Source: Streptomyces sp. B21-083
GTDB lineage: Bacteria; Actinomycetota; Actinomycetes; Streptomycetales; Streptomycetaceae
DNA: 64,000 bases
Reading direction: 5' to 3'
Assembly (NCBI RefSeq): GCF_036898825.1
Contig: NZ_JARUND010000001.1
Location: forward strand, 5,084,001-5,148,000
Under the pieces are notes generated by a model that saw only the letters and a program-made list of their open reading frames with translations, had not been told where the DNA came from and made no database searches. A program made the translations under genes and the position numbers. Numbering within the stretch: the first letter of the stretch is position 1; each line of letters starts with the position of its first letter. Below are positions 1 through 8,344 of the stretch, in pieces.

Positions 1-1
1 G

Positions 2-925
2 CGCAGCGAGCACGGCCGCACCGACGACAACGGCCGACTGCACGCCACCCTCCCCCACTCTCGGCTTCGCTCGAGCGGGGGGACCCCCACCATGAGCCAC
101 GGCCAGGACATCCGGCCGCGCGGCCAGGAGTGCCGCTCCGGCGACCAGCTGCTGCCCACCGGCACCTTCGTGACCCCGGCGGTGCTCGGTCTCGCGGCAG
201 CCGCCGGGTACGACACCCTCGCCGTGATTCCCCGGCCCCGGGCCGAAGTCCTCGTCCTGGGCGACGAGCTACTCACCGAGGGACTGCCGCACGACGGGCT
301 GATCCGGGACGCCCTCGGCCCGATGCTGCCGCCCTGGCTGCGCTCGCTCGGCGCCGACGTCATCACCGTACGCAGGCTCGGGGACGACGCCGAGGCGCTC
401 TACGAAGCCCTGAAGAACTCGCCCGCCGAGATCGTCGTCACCACGGGCGGTACCGCCGCCGGGCCCGTCGACCACGTCCACCCCACCCTGCGCCGTCTCG
501 GCGCCGAGCTGCTGGTGCACGGCGTCCAGGTGCGCCCCGGACACCCGATGCTGCTGGCTCGGCTGAAGGAGAACCAGCACCTGGTCGGGCTGCCCGGCAA
601 CCCCCTGGCCGCAGTCTCCGGGCTGCTCACCCTCGCGGAGCCCCTGCTGCGGACCCTGGCCGGGCGGCCGGCGCCCGAGCCGTACACGCTGCCCCTCAGG
701 GACGAGGTGCACGGGCATCCGCACGACACCCGGCTCATCCCCGTCGTCCTGCGCGGCGACCGGGCCGTGCCGCTGCACTACAACGGGCCGGCCATGCTGC
801 GCGGGATCGCGGCAGCAGAGGCCCTCGCGGTCGTACCGCCGGGCGGTGCGCGAGCCGGTCAGGAACTGGAACTGCTCGACCTGCCCTGGGCCGCGGCCAC
901 CGAAGCCGGGCTGTGTTTCACGTGA
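2..925 (+). CDS. moeA: Molybdopterin molybdenumtransferase (MoeA-like), 5' end missing
   Basis: This is the C-terminal part of a MoeA-family enzyme, which inserts molybdate into adenylylated molybdopterin in molybdenum cofactor synthesis. The frame is open from the first bases, so the gene starts outside the window. An internal ATG at 92 falls in the middle of a conserved segment (GQDIRPRGQECRSGDQLLP) and is unlikely to be the real start. The MPT-binding fold is recognisable from VLVLGDELL, the TTGGTAAGPVDHV loop and GLPGNPLAA. A C-terminal beta domain follows. A palindromic repeat (50-91) is read in frame just before the conserved segment and adds about 14 residues. The stop codon lies inside a parS site. 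Alternative: a MoeA paralogue without cofactor-synthesis function. Confidence 0.8.
   Translation, partial: RSEHGRTDDNGRLHATLPHSRLRSSGGTPTMSHGQDIRPRGQECRSGDQLLPTGTFVTPAVLGLAAAAGYDTLAVIPRPRAEVLVLGDELLTEGLPHDGLIRDALGPMLPPWLRSLGADVITVRRLGDDAEALYEALKNSPAEIVVTTGGTAAGPVDHVHPTLRRLGAELLVHGVQVRPGHPMLLARLKENQHLVGLPGNPLAAVSGLLTLAEPLLRTLAGRPAPEPYTLPLRDEVHGHPHDTRLIPVVLRGDRAVPLHYNGPAMLRGIAAAEALAVVPPGGARAGQELELLDLPWAAATEAGLCFT
50..91. repeat. Streptomyces-type palindromic repeat inside moeA
   Basis: C-rich and G-rich arms (CCCCC and GGGGG) surround an inner CTCG/CGAG stem and a GCTTCGCT loop. This resembles the small palindromic elements scattered through Streptomyces genomes. It lies within the moeA reading frame without breaking it. 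Family assignment is from memory of such elements. Confidence 0.6.
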
Positions 926-928
926 AAC
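915..928. promoter_or_regulatory. parS site 1 (ParB binding site)
   Basis: Perfect 14-bp palindrome GTTTCACGTGAAAC, identical to the Streptomyces parS consensus. It overlaps the moeA stop codon (923-925) and lies 59 bp from a second copy. Confidence 0.92.
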
Positions 929-971
929 ATTTGGGTCGCGACGGCGCCCGCCGCCGTCGTGCAAGGGAAGG

Positions 972-2078
972 ATGTTTCACGTGAAACTGCCGGGCCATGA
1001 CGCCATCGCCCGCCAGGCGGACGAGCATCTGGTGACCTATCGGGTGAAACTTCCCCGGACTGTGGTGGAACGGCCGATCCGGCAGGTCGGCAAACGCGTC
1101 GCCATGGCCCTGCTGGTGCTGGTCGGGACCGCGCTCATCGTCTACGCCGACCACGACGGCTACAGCGACAACGCCGACGGCTCCGTCAGCCTCCTCGACG
1201 CCTTCTACTACGCCACCGTCACCCTCTCCACCACCGGATACGGCGACATCGCGCCCGTCAGTGACGCCGCCCGGTTCACCAACATCTTCGTCATCACACC
1301 GCTGCGCGTGCTCTTCCTGATCATCCTGGTCGGCACGACCCTCGAAGTCCTCACGGAACGCACACGCGAGGAGTGGCGGCAGAACCGCTGGAGGGCGGCC
1401 TTGCGAGAGCACACCGTGGTCATCGGTTTCGGCACGAAGGGGCGGTCGGCCGTACAGACCGTCTGTGTCACCGGGCTGAAGAAGGAACAGGTCGTGGTCG
1501 TCGACCCCAGTTCCAAGGCCGTGGACGCCGCCACCGCCGAGGGGTACGCCGGAGTGGTCGGCGACGCCACCCGCAGCGACGTACTCCTGCGGGCCGAGGT
1601 GCAGAAGGCGCGGCAGATCATCATCGCCACCCAGCGCGACGACACGGCCGTGCTCGTCACCCTGACGGCCCGGCAGCTCAACCGCCAGGCGAAGATCGTG
1701 GTCGCCGTGCGCGAGGAGGAGAACGCGCCGCTGCTCAAGCAGTCCGGCGCCGACGCCGTCATCACGAGCGCGAGCGCGGCCGGACGGCTGCTCGGGCTGT
1801 CCGTGCTCAGCCCCGTCGCCGGCATGGTCATGGAGGACCTCATCCAGCAGGGCAGCGGGCTCGACATCGTCGAGCGGCCGGTCATAAAGGCCGAGGTCGG
1901 CAAGGGGCCGCGCGAGACGGACGACCTGGTCGTGAGCGTCGTACGCGGACATCGTGTGCTGGGTTACGACGATCCGGCCATCGGGGAGCTCCAGGTGGCC
2001 GACCGGCTCATCACCATCGTGCGGGCGACGCCGGGCGCGCATGTGGCGCCCGACGTCCGTCCGATCCGCGACAACTGA
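972..2078 (+). CDS. Two-TM potassium channel with cytoplasmic RCK domain
   Basis: This is a 368-residue Kch/MthK-like potassium channel subunit. The N-terminal region has one transmembrane helix (about 40-58), a pore helix and the selectivity signature TTGYGD (about 92-97), then a second helix. A TrkA-N/RCK nucleotide-binding domain begins with the glycine motif GFGTKGRSA and is followed by a short RCK-C-like tail. Such channels pass K+ and are gated by ligands bound to the RCK octamer. The chosen ATG at 972 overlaps parS 2, so the first codons (MFHVKL) are encoded by the palindrome. A GTG at 981 has better spacing to GGAAGG and is the main alternative. It reads in the same direction as moeA with a 46-nt gap. 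Confidence 0.88.
   Translation: MFHVKLPGHDAIARQADEHLVTYRVKLPRTVVERPIRQVGKRVAMALLVLVGTALIVYADHDGYSDNADGSVSLLDAFYYATVTLSTTGYGDIAPVSDAARFTNIFVITPLRVLFLIILVGTTLEVLTERTREEWRQNRWRAALREHTVVIGFGTKGRSAVQTVCVTGLKKEQVVVVDPSSKAVDAATAEGYAGVVGDATRSDVLLRAEVQKARQIIIATQRDDTAVLVTLTARQLNRQAKIVVAVREEENAPLLKQSGADAVITSASAAGRLLGLSVLSPVAGMVMEDLIQQGSGLDIVERPVIKAEVGKGPRETDDLVVSVVRGHRVLGYDDPAIGELQVADRLITIVRATPGAHVAPDVRPIRDN
974..987. promoter_or_regulatory. parS site 2 (ParB binding site)
   Basis: Second perfect GTTTCACGTGAAAC. Its first G is the third base of the channel gene's ATG, so the site is coding. The two sites are 59 bp apart start to start. Confidence 0.92.
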
Positions 2079-2299
2079 TCCCCCGCTGCCCGCGTTACTC
2101 GGCCGCCCTGCCCGCCCTGGCTGCCTCTGGGCTCATGTCTCGGGTCCTTCCGCAGTCCTTGCGCGTACGGGTGACGCAGAGGAACACCGCCGGCCGGCCG
2201 GAAACTCATCGCTCGCGAGGCCGCACGTCTGTCCACGGTCTCTAACGTCGGACCGGGATCGCACCCCGATTTCCTCGGGACGGGGAGTAGCGTCCCCTC

Positions 2300-3280
2300 A
2301 TGCATGCGATCACGATTCCCGAACCCGGAGGGCCCGAGGCGCTGGTGTGGGCCGAGGTCCCCGATCCCGTGCCCGGTGAGGGCGAGGTGCTGGTCGAGGT
2401 GGTGGCCGGCGCCGTCAACCGCGCCGACATCCTGCAACGCCAGGGCTTCTACAACCCGCCACCCGGCGCCTCCCCGTACCCCGGCCTGGAGTGCTCCGGC
2501 CGGATCGCCGAGATCGGGCCCGGAGTGTCCGGCTGGTCCGTCGGCGACGAGGTGTGCGCGCTGCTCACGGGCGGCGGTTACGCCCAGAAGGTGGCCGTCC
2601 CGGCCGGTCAGCTGCTGCCCGTACCCGAGGGCATCGACCTGAAGCGTGCGGCGGCGCTGCCAGAGGTGGCCTGCACGGTCTGGTCGAACGTCTTCATGAT
2701 CTCCCACCTCCGCCCGGGCGAGACCCTCCTCGTGCACGGCGGCTCCAGCGGCATCGGCACCATGGCCATCCAGCTCGCCAAGGCGGTCGGCGCCAGGGTC
2801 GCCGTGACGGCGGGCACGAAGGAGAAGCTCGACCAGTGCGCCGAGCTGGGCGCCGACATCCTCGTCAACTACCGCGAGCAGGACTTCGTCGAGGAGCTGA
2901 AGGAGGCGACCGGCGGCGCCGGTGCCGACGTCATCCTCGATAATATGGGCGCCAAGTACCTGGACCGCAACGTTCGCGCCCTCGCCGTCAACGGACGGCT
3001 CGCGATCATCGGTATGCAGGGCGGCGTCAAGGCCGAACTGAACATCGGCGCGCTCCTCTTCAAGCGGGCCGCGATCAGCGCGACCTCGCTGCGCACCCGC
3101 CCGCTCGCCGAGAAGGCGGCGATCGTGGCCGCCGTACGCGAACACGTCTGGCCGCTGCTCGCCGCCGGTCAGGTCCGTCCCGTCGTCGACCGCGAGTTCC
3201 CGATGAGCGACGCGGCGGCGGCCCACCGGCTCGTGGAGGAGAGCGGGCACGTGGGGAAGGTGCTGCTGGTGGTCCCGTAA
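2300..3280 (+). CDS. NAD(P)H quinone oxidoreductase (MDR family, PIG3-like)
   Basis: The 326-residue protein is a zinc-independent medium-chain dehydrogenase/reductase of the quinone reductase type, expected to reduce quinones with NADPH in the cytoplasm. The N-terminal GroES-like domain includes NRADILQRQGFYNPPPG, typical of the PIG3/TP53I3 group. The Rossmann domain has the nucleotide loop VHGGSSGIGTMAIQLAK (about 146-162). There is no zinc-binding cysteine cluster. The length is normal for the family. The ATG at 2300 is preceded by a 221-bp gap that probably holds its promoter. It converges on the small anchored-protein gene with only 17 bp between stops. The natural substrate is not predictable from sequence. 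Confidence 0.85.
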   Translation: MHAITIPEPGGPEALVWAEVPDPVPGEGEVLVEVVAGAVNRADILQRQGFYNPPPGASPYPGLECSGRIAEIGPGVSGWSVGDEVCALLTGGGYAQKVAVPAGQLLPVPEGIDLKRAAALPEVACTVWSNVFMISHLRPGETLLVHGGSSGIGTMAIQLAKAVGARVAVTAGTKEKLDQCAELGADILVNYREQDFVEELKEATGGAGADVILDNMGAKYLDRNVRALAVNGRLAIIGMQGGVKAELNIGALLFKRAAISATSLRTRPLAEKAAIVAAVREHVWPLLAAGQVRPVVDREFPMSDAAAAHRLVEESGHVGKVLLVVP

Positions 3281-3297
3281 CGGGACGTCCTCGCCGG

Positions 3298-3735
3298 TCA
3301 CGTCCTGCGTACGCGCAGCCGCAGTGCCAGGAGGACGAGGCCCAGGCCGAGGCCGAGCAGGACCAGCCCGCCGCCGAGCGGCAGTATCCGCAGGCCCGGC
3401 TCGGACGCGGCGGCGGGCACGGCGGTGGCGCCGCCCGGCTCGTCCGGGACGGCGGTGGGTACGGGGGTGGGGACGGTCTCCTCGGACGCCGACTCGTCGG
3501 GCGACGCGGACTCCCGTCGCCCCGGCCGCTCCCGCCCCTCGCCCGCCGGGCTCCCGGCCCGGGAGGCGTCGGGGGCGGGCCGGGCGACGCGGGCGAGGGA
3601 CGGGACAGACGGGACAGACGGGATGGACGGGATGCCGTACGGCGGTGCCGTGCCCTGGGGGGAGGCGGCGAGCGCGGGGGCCGCGAGGGCGAGCAGAGTG
3701 CCGCAGGTACGCAGGGTGCGAAGCCATGGAGTCAC
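3298..3735 (-). CDS. Small secreted, membrane-anchored proline-rich protein
   Basis: This 145-residue protein has a signal peptide (LLALAAPALAAS), a low-complexity Pro/Ser/Glu-rich middle that includes short IPSVPSVPS repeats, and one C-terminal hydrophobic helix (LVLLGLGLGLVLLALRL) followed by basic residues. That layout fits a surface protein held by its C-terminus with a stop-transfer tail. There is no sortase LPXTG motif. The start is a GTG with GGGAGGGG about ten bases upstream. It diverges from bpa. No function can be assigned. Confidence 0.7.
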   Translation of the reverse strand: MTPWLRTLRTCGTLLALAAPALAASPQGTAPPYGIPSIPSVPSVPSLARVARPAPDASRAGSPAGEGRERPGRRESASPDESASEETVPTPVPTAVPDEPGGATAVPAAASEPGLRILPLGGGLVLLGLGLGLVLLALRLRVRRT

Positions 3736-3914
3736 GTCGTTGGCCCCCTCCCGCTTTCGGAGTCGCCAGTCACCGATCGTCAGTCACCCGTCACCCGTCA
3801 CCGGGGTTCGACGGGACCAGCCTCACACGCACCCGTCTGTCCGGCATCCCGGACGGAGAGAGCCGGGCAGGACCCACCGGCCGACAACGCGACCAGGTGG
3901 GAGAGAATGGCCAC

Positions 3915-4457
3915 ATGGAGATGCCGAGGAACGAAAGGTCGCCGGAGAACCCCCAGATCCTGGTTGTTGGCCAGGACGGGATGGCTCTCGGTGGTGGCGG
4001 TGACGACGACTCCCGCGAGATTCCGGTGACGGACATGGTGGAGCAGCCCGCCAAGGTCATGAGGATCGGCAGCATGATCAAGCAGTTGCTGGAGGAGGTG
4101 CGGGCGGCTCCTCTCGACGAGGCGAGCCGGGTCCGGCTCAAGGAGATCCACTCCAGCTCGGTGAAGGAGCTGGAGGACGGTCTGGCGCCTGAGCTGGTCG
4201 ACGAACTGGAGCGGCTGTCCCTGCCGTTCACGGACGAGGCGATTCCCAGCGACGCCGAACTGCGGATCGCGCAGGCCCAGTTGGTGGGCTGGCTGGAGGG
4301 ACTCTTCCACGGGATCCAGACCGCCCTGTTCGCCCAGCAGATGGCCGCGCGGGCCCAGCTTGAGCAGATGCGCCGCGCGTTGCCGCCGGGTGTCGGCGGC
4401 CACGAGGGTGACGAGGACCCGCGCACGGGCGGACGTACGGGCGGGCCGTACCTCTAG
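3915..4457 (+). CDS. bpa: Bacterial proteasome activator Bpa
   Basis: This 180-residue protein belongs to the DUF2587/Bpa (PafE) family. Members form a dodecameric ring that docks on the 20S proteasome and opens its gate without ATP. The helical core from about residue 40 to 155 is characteristic (IGSMIKQLLEEVRAAPLDE and WLEGLFHGIQTALFAQQ). The extreme C-terminus reads GPYL, matching the position of the GQYL gate-opening motif known from Mycobacterium. ATG 3915 sits about nine bases after GGGAGAG, and ATG 3921 is an alternative start. The gene ends before a strong bidirectional terminator shared with the convergent kinase gene. Confidence 0.9.
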   Translation: MEMPRNERSPENPQILVVGQDGMALGGGGDDDSREIPVTDMVEQPAKVMRIGSMIKQLLEEVRAAPLDEASRVRLKEIHSSSVKELEDGLAPELVDELERLSLPFTDEAIPSDAELRIAQAQLVGWLEGLFHGIQTALFAQQMAARAQLEQMRRALPPGVGGHEGDEDPRTGGRTGGPYL

Positions 4458-4480
4458 TCCTTCCGGTCCTTCCCAGATCT

Positions 4481-4532
4481 CATGGGGTGGGGCCCGGTGG
4501 CCGACCGACCGGCTGTCGGGCCCCACCCCATG
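4481..4532. terminator. Bidirectional terminator between bpa and kinase gene
   Basis: Perfect 15-bp inverted repeat, CATGGGGTGGGGCCC (4481-4495) and its complement (4518-4532), with a 22-nt loop. It lies between convergent stop codons and can serve both strands. Confidence 0.9.
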
Positions 4533-4545
4533 AACAACCGTCCAC

Positions 4546-6261
4546 TCAGGACGGGTTGCCCGTCGACACGCTCAGCTCGATCACCGGCATGTCCTCCGGG
4601 TCGGCGTCCGTGCCCGCAGAGGGGAACTGGTCCATGACCATGTCCTTGCCGTACGTGTTCTCGTCGACCCGCGTGATCTTCAGCCGCCAGCCGGCCGCCT
4701 GGAAACAGGCCCGGACCGAGGTCAGGTTCTTGTAGCGGAAGTCGGGAAGCTGGACCTTGTTCGGATCCGTGTACGACTCCTGCGCCTCGGCACACTTGTC
4801 CTCGTCGATCGTCTTGCTCAGGTCCGGCCCCTTGTAGCCCGAGTCCGAACCCGGGTCCGTTCCCGTTTCCGCTGTCTGTGAGGCCGAGGCGCTCGGGGAG
4901 CCGCCGCCGTTGTCGGTGGTGTTCCCGCCCAGTCGCAGGGCCAGGAGCAGGCCGCCGACGGCGACGAGGGAGACGACGATCGAGCCCACGATCACCGGCA
5001 TGTTGCTCTTCCGTCCTCCTCCGGAGGAGGACGGGGACGGCGGCGCCGGGGAGTACGCGACCGGCGGCGTGTGCTGCGACGCGTACGCGCCGGGCGCCTG
5101 GTACGCGGCCTGCTGCGGATAGCCGTACGCCGGAGCCGGTGTCTGCGGGGGCGTGTGCGCAGGGGTGTACGCCGGGGGCGGAGTGGCGCCGTACGGATTC
5201 GCGTGCTGCGGATTCGCGTGCTGCGGATTCGCGTGCTGCGGGTACGGGGTCGGCTGGTACGGGGTCTGTACGGGGCTCGGCGGGGCCGGGGTCGACTGGT
5301 CGACCGGCGGGAACACCGCGGAGGCGACGCCCGCGCCGCTCTGCGCGGGGGCGCCCGGAACGATGTTCGGGGCGGCCGGCTGGAGGGAGGCGGCCACGCG
5401 CAGGCACTCGTCGCGCATGGCGACGGCGCTCGGGAAACGCTCGTTCGGGTTCTTCTTCAGCGCGCGGGTGACGAGCGCGTCGACCGCCGGAGGCAACGCC
5501 TGGTTGACCGAGGAAGGGGCGACCGGCTGCTCCTGGACGTGCGCGTACGCGATCGCGAGCGGTGAGTCCGCGTTGAACGGCAGCCGCCCGGTGACCAGTT
5601 GGAACAGCATGATGCCGACCGAGTAGAGGTCGGAACGGGCGTCCACGGCCCGGCCCAGCGCCTGCTCCGGGGAGAGGTACTGCGGAGTGCCGACGACCAT
5701 GCCGGTCTGCGTCATCGATGTGACGCCCGACTGCATGGCGCGGGCGATGCCGAAGTCCATGACCTTGACGACACCGCGTCTGGTCACCATCACGTTGCCC
5801 GGCTTGATGTCCCGGTGGACCAGGCCCATCTCGTGGCTGATCTCCAGCGCCGCGAGCACGTCCGAGGTGACCTTGAGCGCCTTGTCGGCGGGCATCGCCC
5901 CGAACTGCCGCAGATCCGCGTCGAGTACGGAGCCGAGCGGCTCCCCCTCGACGTACTCCATGACGATGTACGGGGTCATGATCCCCGCGACGTCGTCCTC
6001 GCCGGTGTCGAAGACCGAGACGATGTTCGTGTGCGTGAGCTTGGCCACGGCCTGGGCCTCGCGGCGGAACCGCTCGCGGAACGCCTGTTCACGGCCCAGT
6101 TCGGTGTGCAGCGTCTTGATCGCGACCTGCCGGTCCAGGACCGAGTCGTACGCGAGGTGCACCGAGGCCATGCCGCCCTCGCCGAGCAGCTCGCGCAGCT
6201 GGTAGCGCCCGCCGGCGAGCGCGTGCCCCGCGTACCGGCCGTGTGCGCCGTCCTGGCTCAT
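4546..6261 (-). CDS. Receptor-type Ser/Thr protein kinase with one PASTA domain
   Basis: This is a 571-residue PknB-like membrane kinase. The kinase domain runs from about 18 to 280, with a glycine loop GEGGMASV, catalytic lysine K49, catalytic D151 in HRDIKPGN and DFG at 169-171. A Pro/Tyr/Gln-rich juxtamembrane linker (about 300-425) carries three QHANP repeats encoded by a 15-bp tandem repeat. One transmembrane helix (about 434-456) leads to a Ser/Thr-rich stretch and a single C-terminal PASTA-like module (about 495-569), which in this family senses peptidoglycan fragments. It diverges from a second kinase gene 352 bp away. Confidence 0.92.
   Translation of the reverse strand: MSQDGAHGRYAGHALAGGRYQLRELLGEGGMASVHLAYDSVLDRQVAIKTLHTELGREQAFRERFRREAQAVAKLTHTNIVSVFDTGEDDVAGIMTPYIVMEYVEGEPLGSVLDADLRQFGAMPADKALKVTSDVLAALEISHEMGLVHRDIKPGNVMVTRRGVVKVMDFGIARAMQSGVTSMTQTGMVVGTPQYLSPEQALGRAVDARSDLYSVGIMLFQLVTGRLPFNADSPLAIAYAHVQEQPVAPSSVNQALPPAVDALVTRALKKNPNERFPSAVAMRDECLRVAASLQPAAPNIVPGAPAQSGAGVASAVFPPVDQSTPAPPSPVQTPYQPTPYPQHANPQHANPQHANPYGATPPPAYTPAHTPPQTPAPAYGYPQQAAYQAPGAYASQHTPPVAYSPAPPSPSSSGGGRKSNMPVIVGSIVVSLVAVGGLLLALRLGGNTTDNGGGSPSASASQTAETGTDPGSDSGYKGPDLSKTIDEDKCAEAQESYTDPNKVQLPDFRYKNLTSVRACFQAAGWRLKITRVDENTYGKDMVMDQFPSAGTDADPEDMPVIELSVSTGNPS
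5195..5239. repeat. 15-bp tandem repeat (3 units) in kinase linker
   Basis: GGATTCGCGTGCTGC occurs three times head to tail with no mismatches, encoding three QHANP units on the minus strand. Perfect identity suggests recent slippage or expansion. Confidence 0.9.
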
Positions 6262-6613
6262 GTCTCAGCGTCCCCCGAGCTTCTTCACAGCCAGACGTGA
6301 TCGATTGGCTGATTTCCGGGCCAAGTCTGCCGGAGGGCACTGACACGTCAAGCGCGGTGCCCGTTCCGTGACCGTACGGGAAGGAAGCGTCGCGGAAGCG
6401 TTACAGGTGCTGTGCGGACGGGGCACGCAATTTGCACGACCATACCCGCAACGGGTTTGATGACCGGTCCGCCCGGGACCCGTACCCGGGCTCCTCCCGG
6501 AGTTCCTCCGGGAGCGCCTCCCGGACCGGAGGCTTGGGTAAAGGCTGTAGCGTGGCCGACGGAGACCGTAACAACACCGCGCGCACCGCGGGCAGAAACG
6601 ACGGCGAGGACTG
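6262..6613. other. Divergent intergenic region between two kinase genes
   Basis: These 352 bp hold the promoters of both kinase genes but no convincing coding region. A tight hairpin at 6494-6514 (CTCCCGGAG, loop TTC, CTCCGGGAG) is followed by a second partial copy of the arm, about 100 nt upstream of the plus-strand kinase. It could be a leader structure or an attenuator. No clear -35/-10 pair was assigned. Confidence 0.5.
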
Positions 6614-8212
6614 ATGGCACAGCAGCGCGCTCAGGGCCCGTCCGACCCCGAGGCGGCTGGCGGCGGTATGTCAGACGCGCCTGAGCTGTGGGGCAACGGC
6701 GGACTGGTCGGGGACGGCCGTTACCGGCTCACCCACAGACTCGGCCGGGGCGGCATGGCAGAGGTGTTCGCCGCCGAGGACGTGCGGCTCGGGCGGACCG
6801 TCGCGGTCAAACTGCTCCGCGCGGACCTCGCCGAGGACCCGATCTCCAAGGCCCGCTTCACACGCGAGGCCCAGTCCGTCGCCGGGCTCAACCATCACTC
6901 GATCGTCGCTGTGTACGACTCCGGCGAGGACACGCTGCCCCATGGCGGCTTCACCGCGAGCGGCGCCAAGTCGGTTCCGTACATCGTGATGGAGATCGTC
7001 GAGGGGCGCACCATCCGCGATCTCCTCATCAACGCCGAGGCGCCCGGGCCCGAGCAGGCCCTGATCATCGTCTCCGGGGTGCTGGAAGCGCTTGCCTATT
7101 CGCACCAGCACGGCATCGTGCACCGCGACATCAAGCCCGCCAACGTGATCATCACGCACGGCGGCGCGGTGAAGGTCATGGACTTCGGCATCGCCCGCGC
7201 GCTGCACGGGGCGTCCACGACGATGACGCAGACCGGCATGGTCATGGGCACGCCCCAGTACCTCTCCCCGGAGCAGGCCCTCGGCAAGGCCGTCGACCAC
7301 CGTTCCGACCTGTACGCCACCGGCTGTCTGCTGTACGAACTCCTCGCGCTGCGGCCCCCGTTCACCGGTGAGACCCCGCTGTCCGTGGTCTACCAGCACG
7401 TCCAGGACATTCCGGTGCCCCCGTCCCAGGTCTCGGACGCGGCGCCGCCGGAACTCGACGGGCTCGTCATGCGTTCCCTCGCCAAGGAGCCGGACGACCG
7501 TTTCCAGACCGCCGAGGAGATGCGCGGTCTCATCCAGTACGGCCTGCAGATGCTGTACGACCAGGGCAGCCACACCGGCACCTGGAACACCGGGCCCGTC
7601 GACATGCACGAGGGCCGGCACACCCCCTCCGCGGGCTTCGCCGGGACCACGGTGATGAACCACCCCGGTGAGCAGGCCGGCACCACCCAGATCCCCCAGC
7701 AGATCCTGCCCGCCGGGTACGGCGGCGGGGACGACGGCGGCTTCGAGGGACACGGCAACCGGGGCGGCGGCCGGGGCAAGCTGTGGATACTGGCGTTCTT
7801 CGCCGTGATCGCCATCGCGGCCGGCGTCGCCCTCGCCGTCCAGAACGGCAAGGGCACGGGCGGCAGCACCGGCACCAAGGAGTCGCCGACCACCTCGCAG
7901 TCCCAGAAGACCGACGACTCCACGGCCAGCCCGACCGACGAGGCCTCCGAGGAGACGTCGGACACCGCCACGGACGACGGCAGCGGCTCGGGCACCGGGT
8001 CCGATTGGACGCCGTCGCCCACGGCGTCGCAGTCGACCGGCGAGGCGACCCCCTCCACCGAGCCGTCGCCCACCCCGTCGGACGTGCAGACGACTCCGCA
8101 GCCGTCGATCACGGCGTCGCAGTCGACCGGCGCGGCGACTCCGTCGTCCGAGACGTCAGGGGACACCGGGGAGGACGACGGCGGTACGGACGGCGGCGGC
8201 ATCACTCCCTGA
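6614..8212 (+). CDS. Receptor-type Ser/Thr protein kinase without PASTA domain
   Basis: This is a 532-residue PknB-like kinase. The catalytic domain spans about 37-310 with GRGGMAEV, K66, HRDIKPAN (D172) and DFG (190-192), plus the activation segment TTMTQTGMVMGTPQYLSPEQ, which is the usual autophosphorylation site. One transmembrane helix lies at about 390-412. The extracellular tail is about 120 residues of Ser, Thr, Glu, Asp and Pro with two near-identical TASQSTG(E/A)ATPS segments and no PASTA fold. ATG 6614 is preceded by GAGGA at short spacing, and ATG 6668 is an alternative. It pairs divergently with the PASTA kinase, so the two may sense different wall signals. Confidence 0.92.
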   Translation: MAQQRAQGPSDPEAAGGGMSDAPELWGNGGLVGDGRYRLTHRLGRGGMAEVFAAEDVRLGRTVAVKLLRADLAEDPISKARFTREAQSVAGLNHHSIVAVYDSGEDTLPHGGFTASGAKSVPYIVMEIVEGRTIRDLLINAEAPGPEQALIIVSGVLEALAYSHQHGIVHRDIKPANVIITHGGAVKVMDFGIARALHGASTTMTQTGMVMGTPQYLSPEQALGKAVDHRSDLYATGCLLYELLALRPPFTGETPLSVVYQHVQDIPVPPSQVSDAAPPELDGLVMRSLAKEPDDRFQTAEEMRGLIQYGLQMLYDQGSHTGTWNTGPVDMHEGRHTPSAGFAGTTVMNHPGEQAGTTQIPQQILPAGYGGGDDGGFEGHGNRGGGRGKLWILAFFAVIAIAAGVALAVQNGKGTGGSTGTKESPTTSQSQKTDDSTASPTDEASEETSDTATDDGSGSGTGSDWTPSPTASQSTGEATPSTEPSPTPSDVQTTPQPSITASQSTGAATPSSETSGDTGEDDGGTDGGGITP

Positions 8213-8270
8213 CCCGCCGCCCGCCCTTCCGGGGGAACGAACCGACGGCGGGTTGACGGAAAGCAGTCTC

Positions 8271-8310
8271 CACGCGCGCGTGCGGCCCGAGGGGGCTTCA
8301 CGCGCGCGTG
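8271..8310. terminator. Terminator made of two self-complementary CG-alternating 12-mers
   Basis: CACGCGCGCGTG occurs at 8271-8282 and again at 8299-8310. Each copy is itself a palindrome, and together they form a perfect 12-bp stem with a 16-nt loop. It lies between the convergent kinase and phosphotransferase genes. The alternating purine-pyrimidine sequence could also adopt Z-DNA. Confidence 0.75.
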
Positions 8311-8344
8311 CCGTTTGCGGGCGGCAGCCACTCCTCGGCGGGCG

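Noticed and set aside
92..925. Complete short MoeA-like protein starting at 92
   Set aside because: The start would fall inside a conserved segment and the frame is open to the window edge, so the gene is truncated by the window.
1040..1050. GTGAAAC in the channel gene as a further parS half-site
   Set aside because: Only one half is present; no dyad.
3324..3914. N-terminal extension of the Bpa protein
   Set aside because: It overlaps the divergent secreted-protein gene in antisense and is Arg/Pro-rich; the family start fits 3915.
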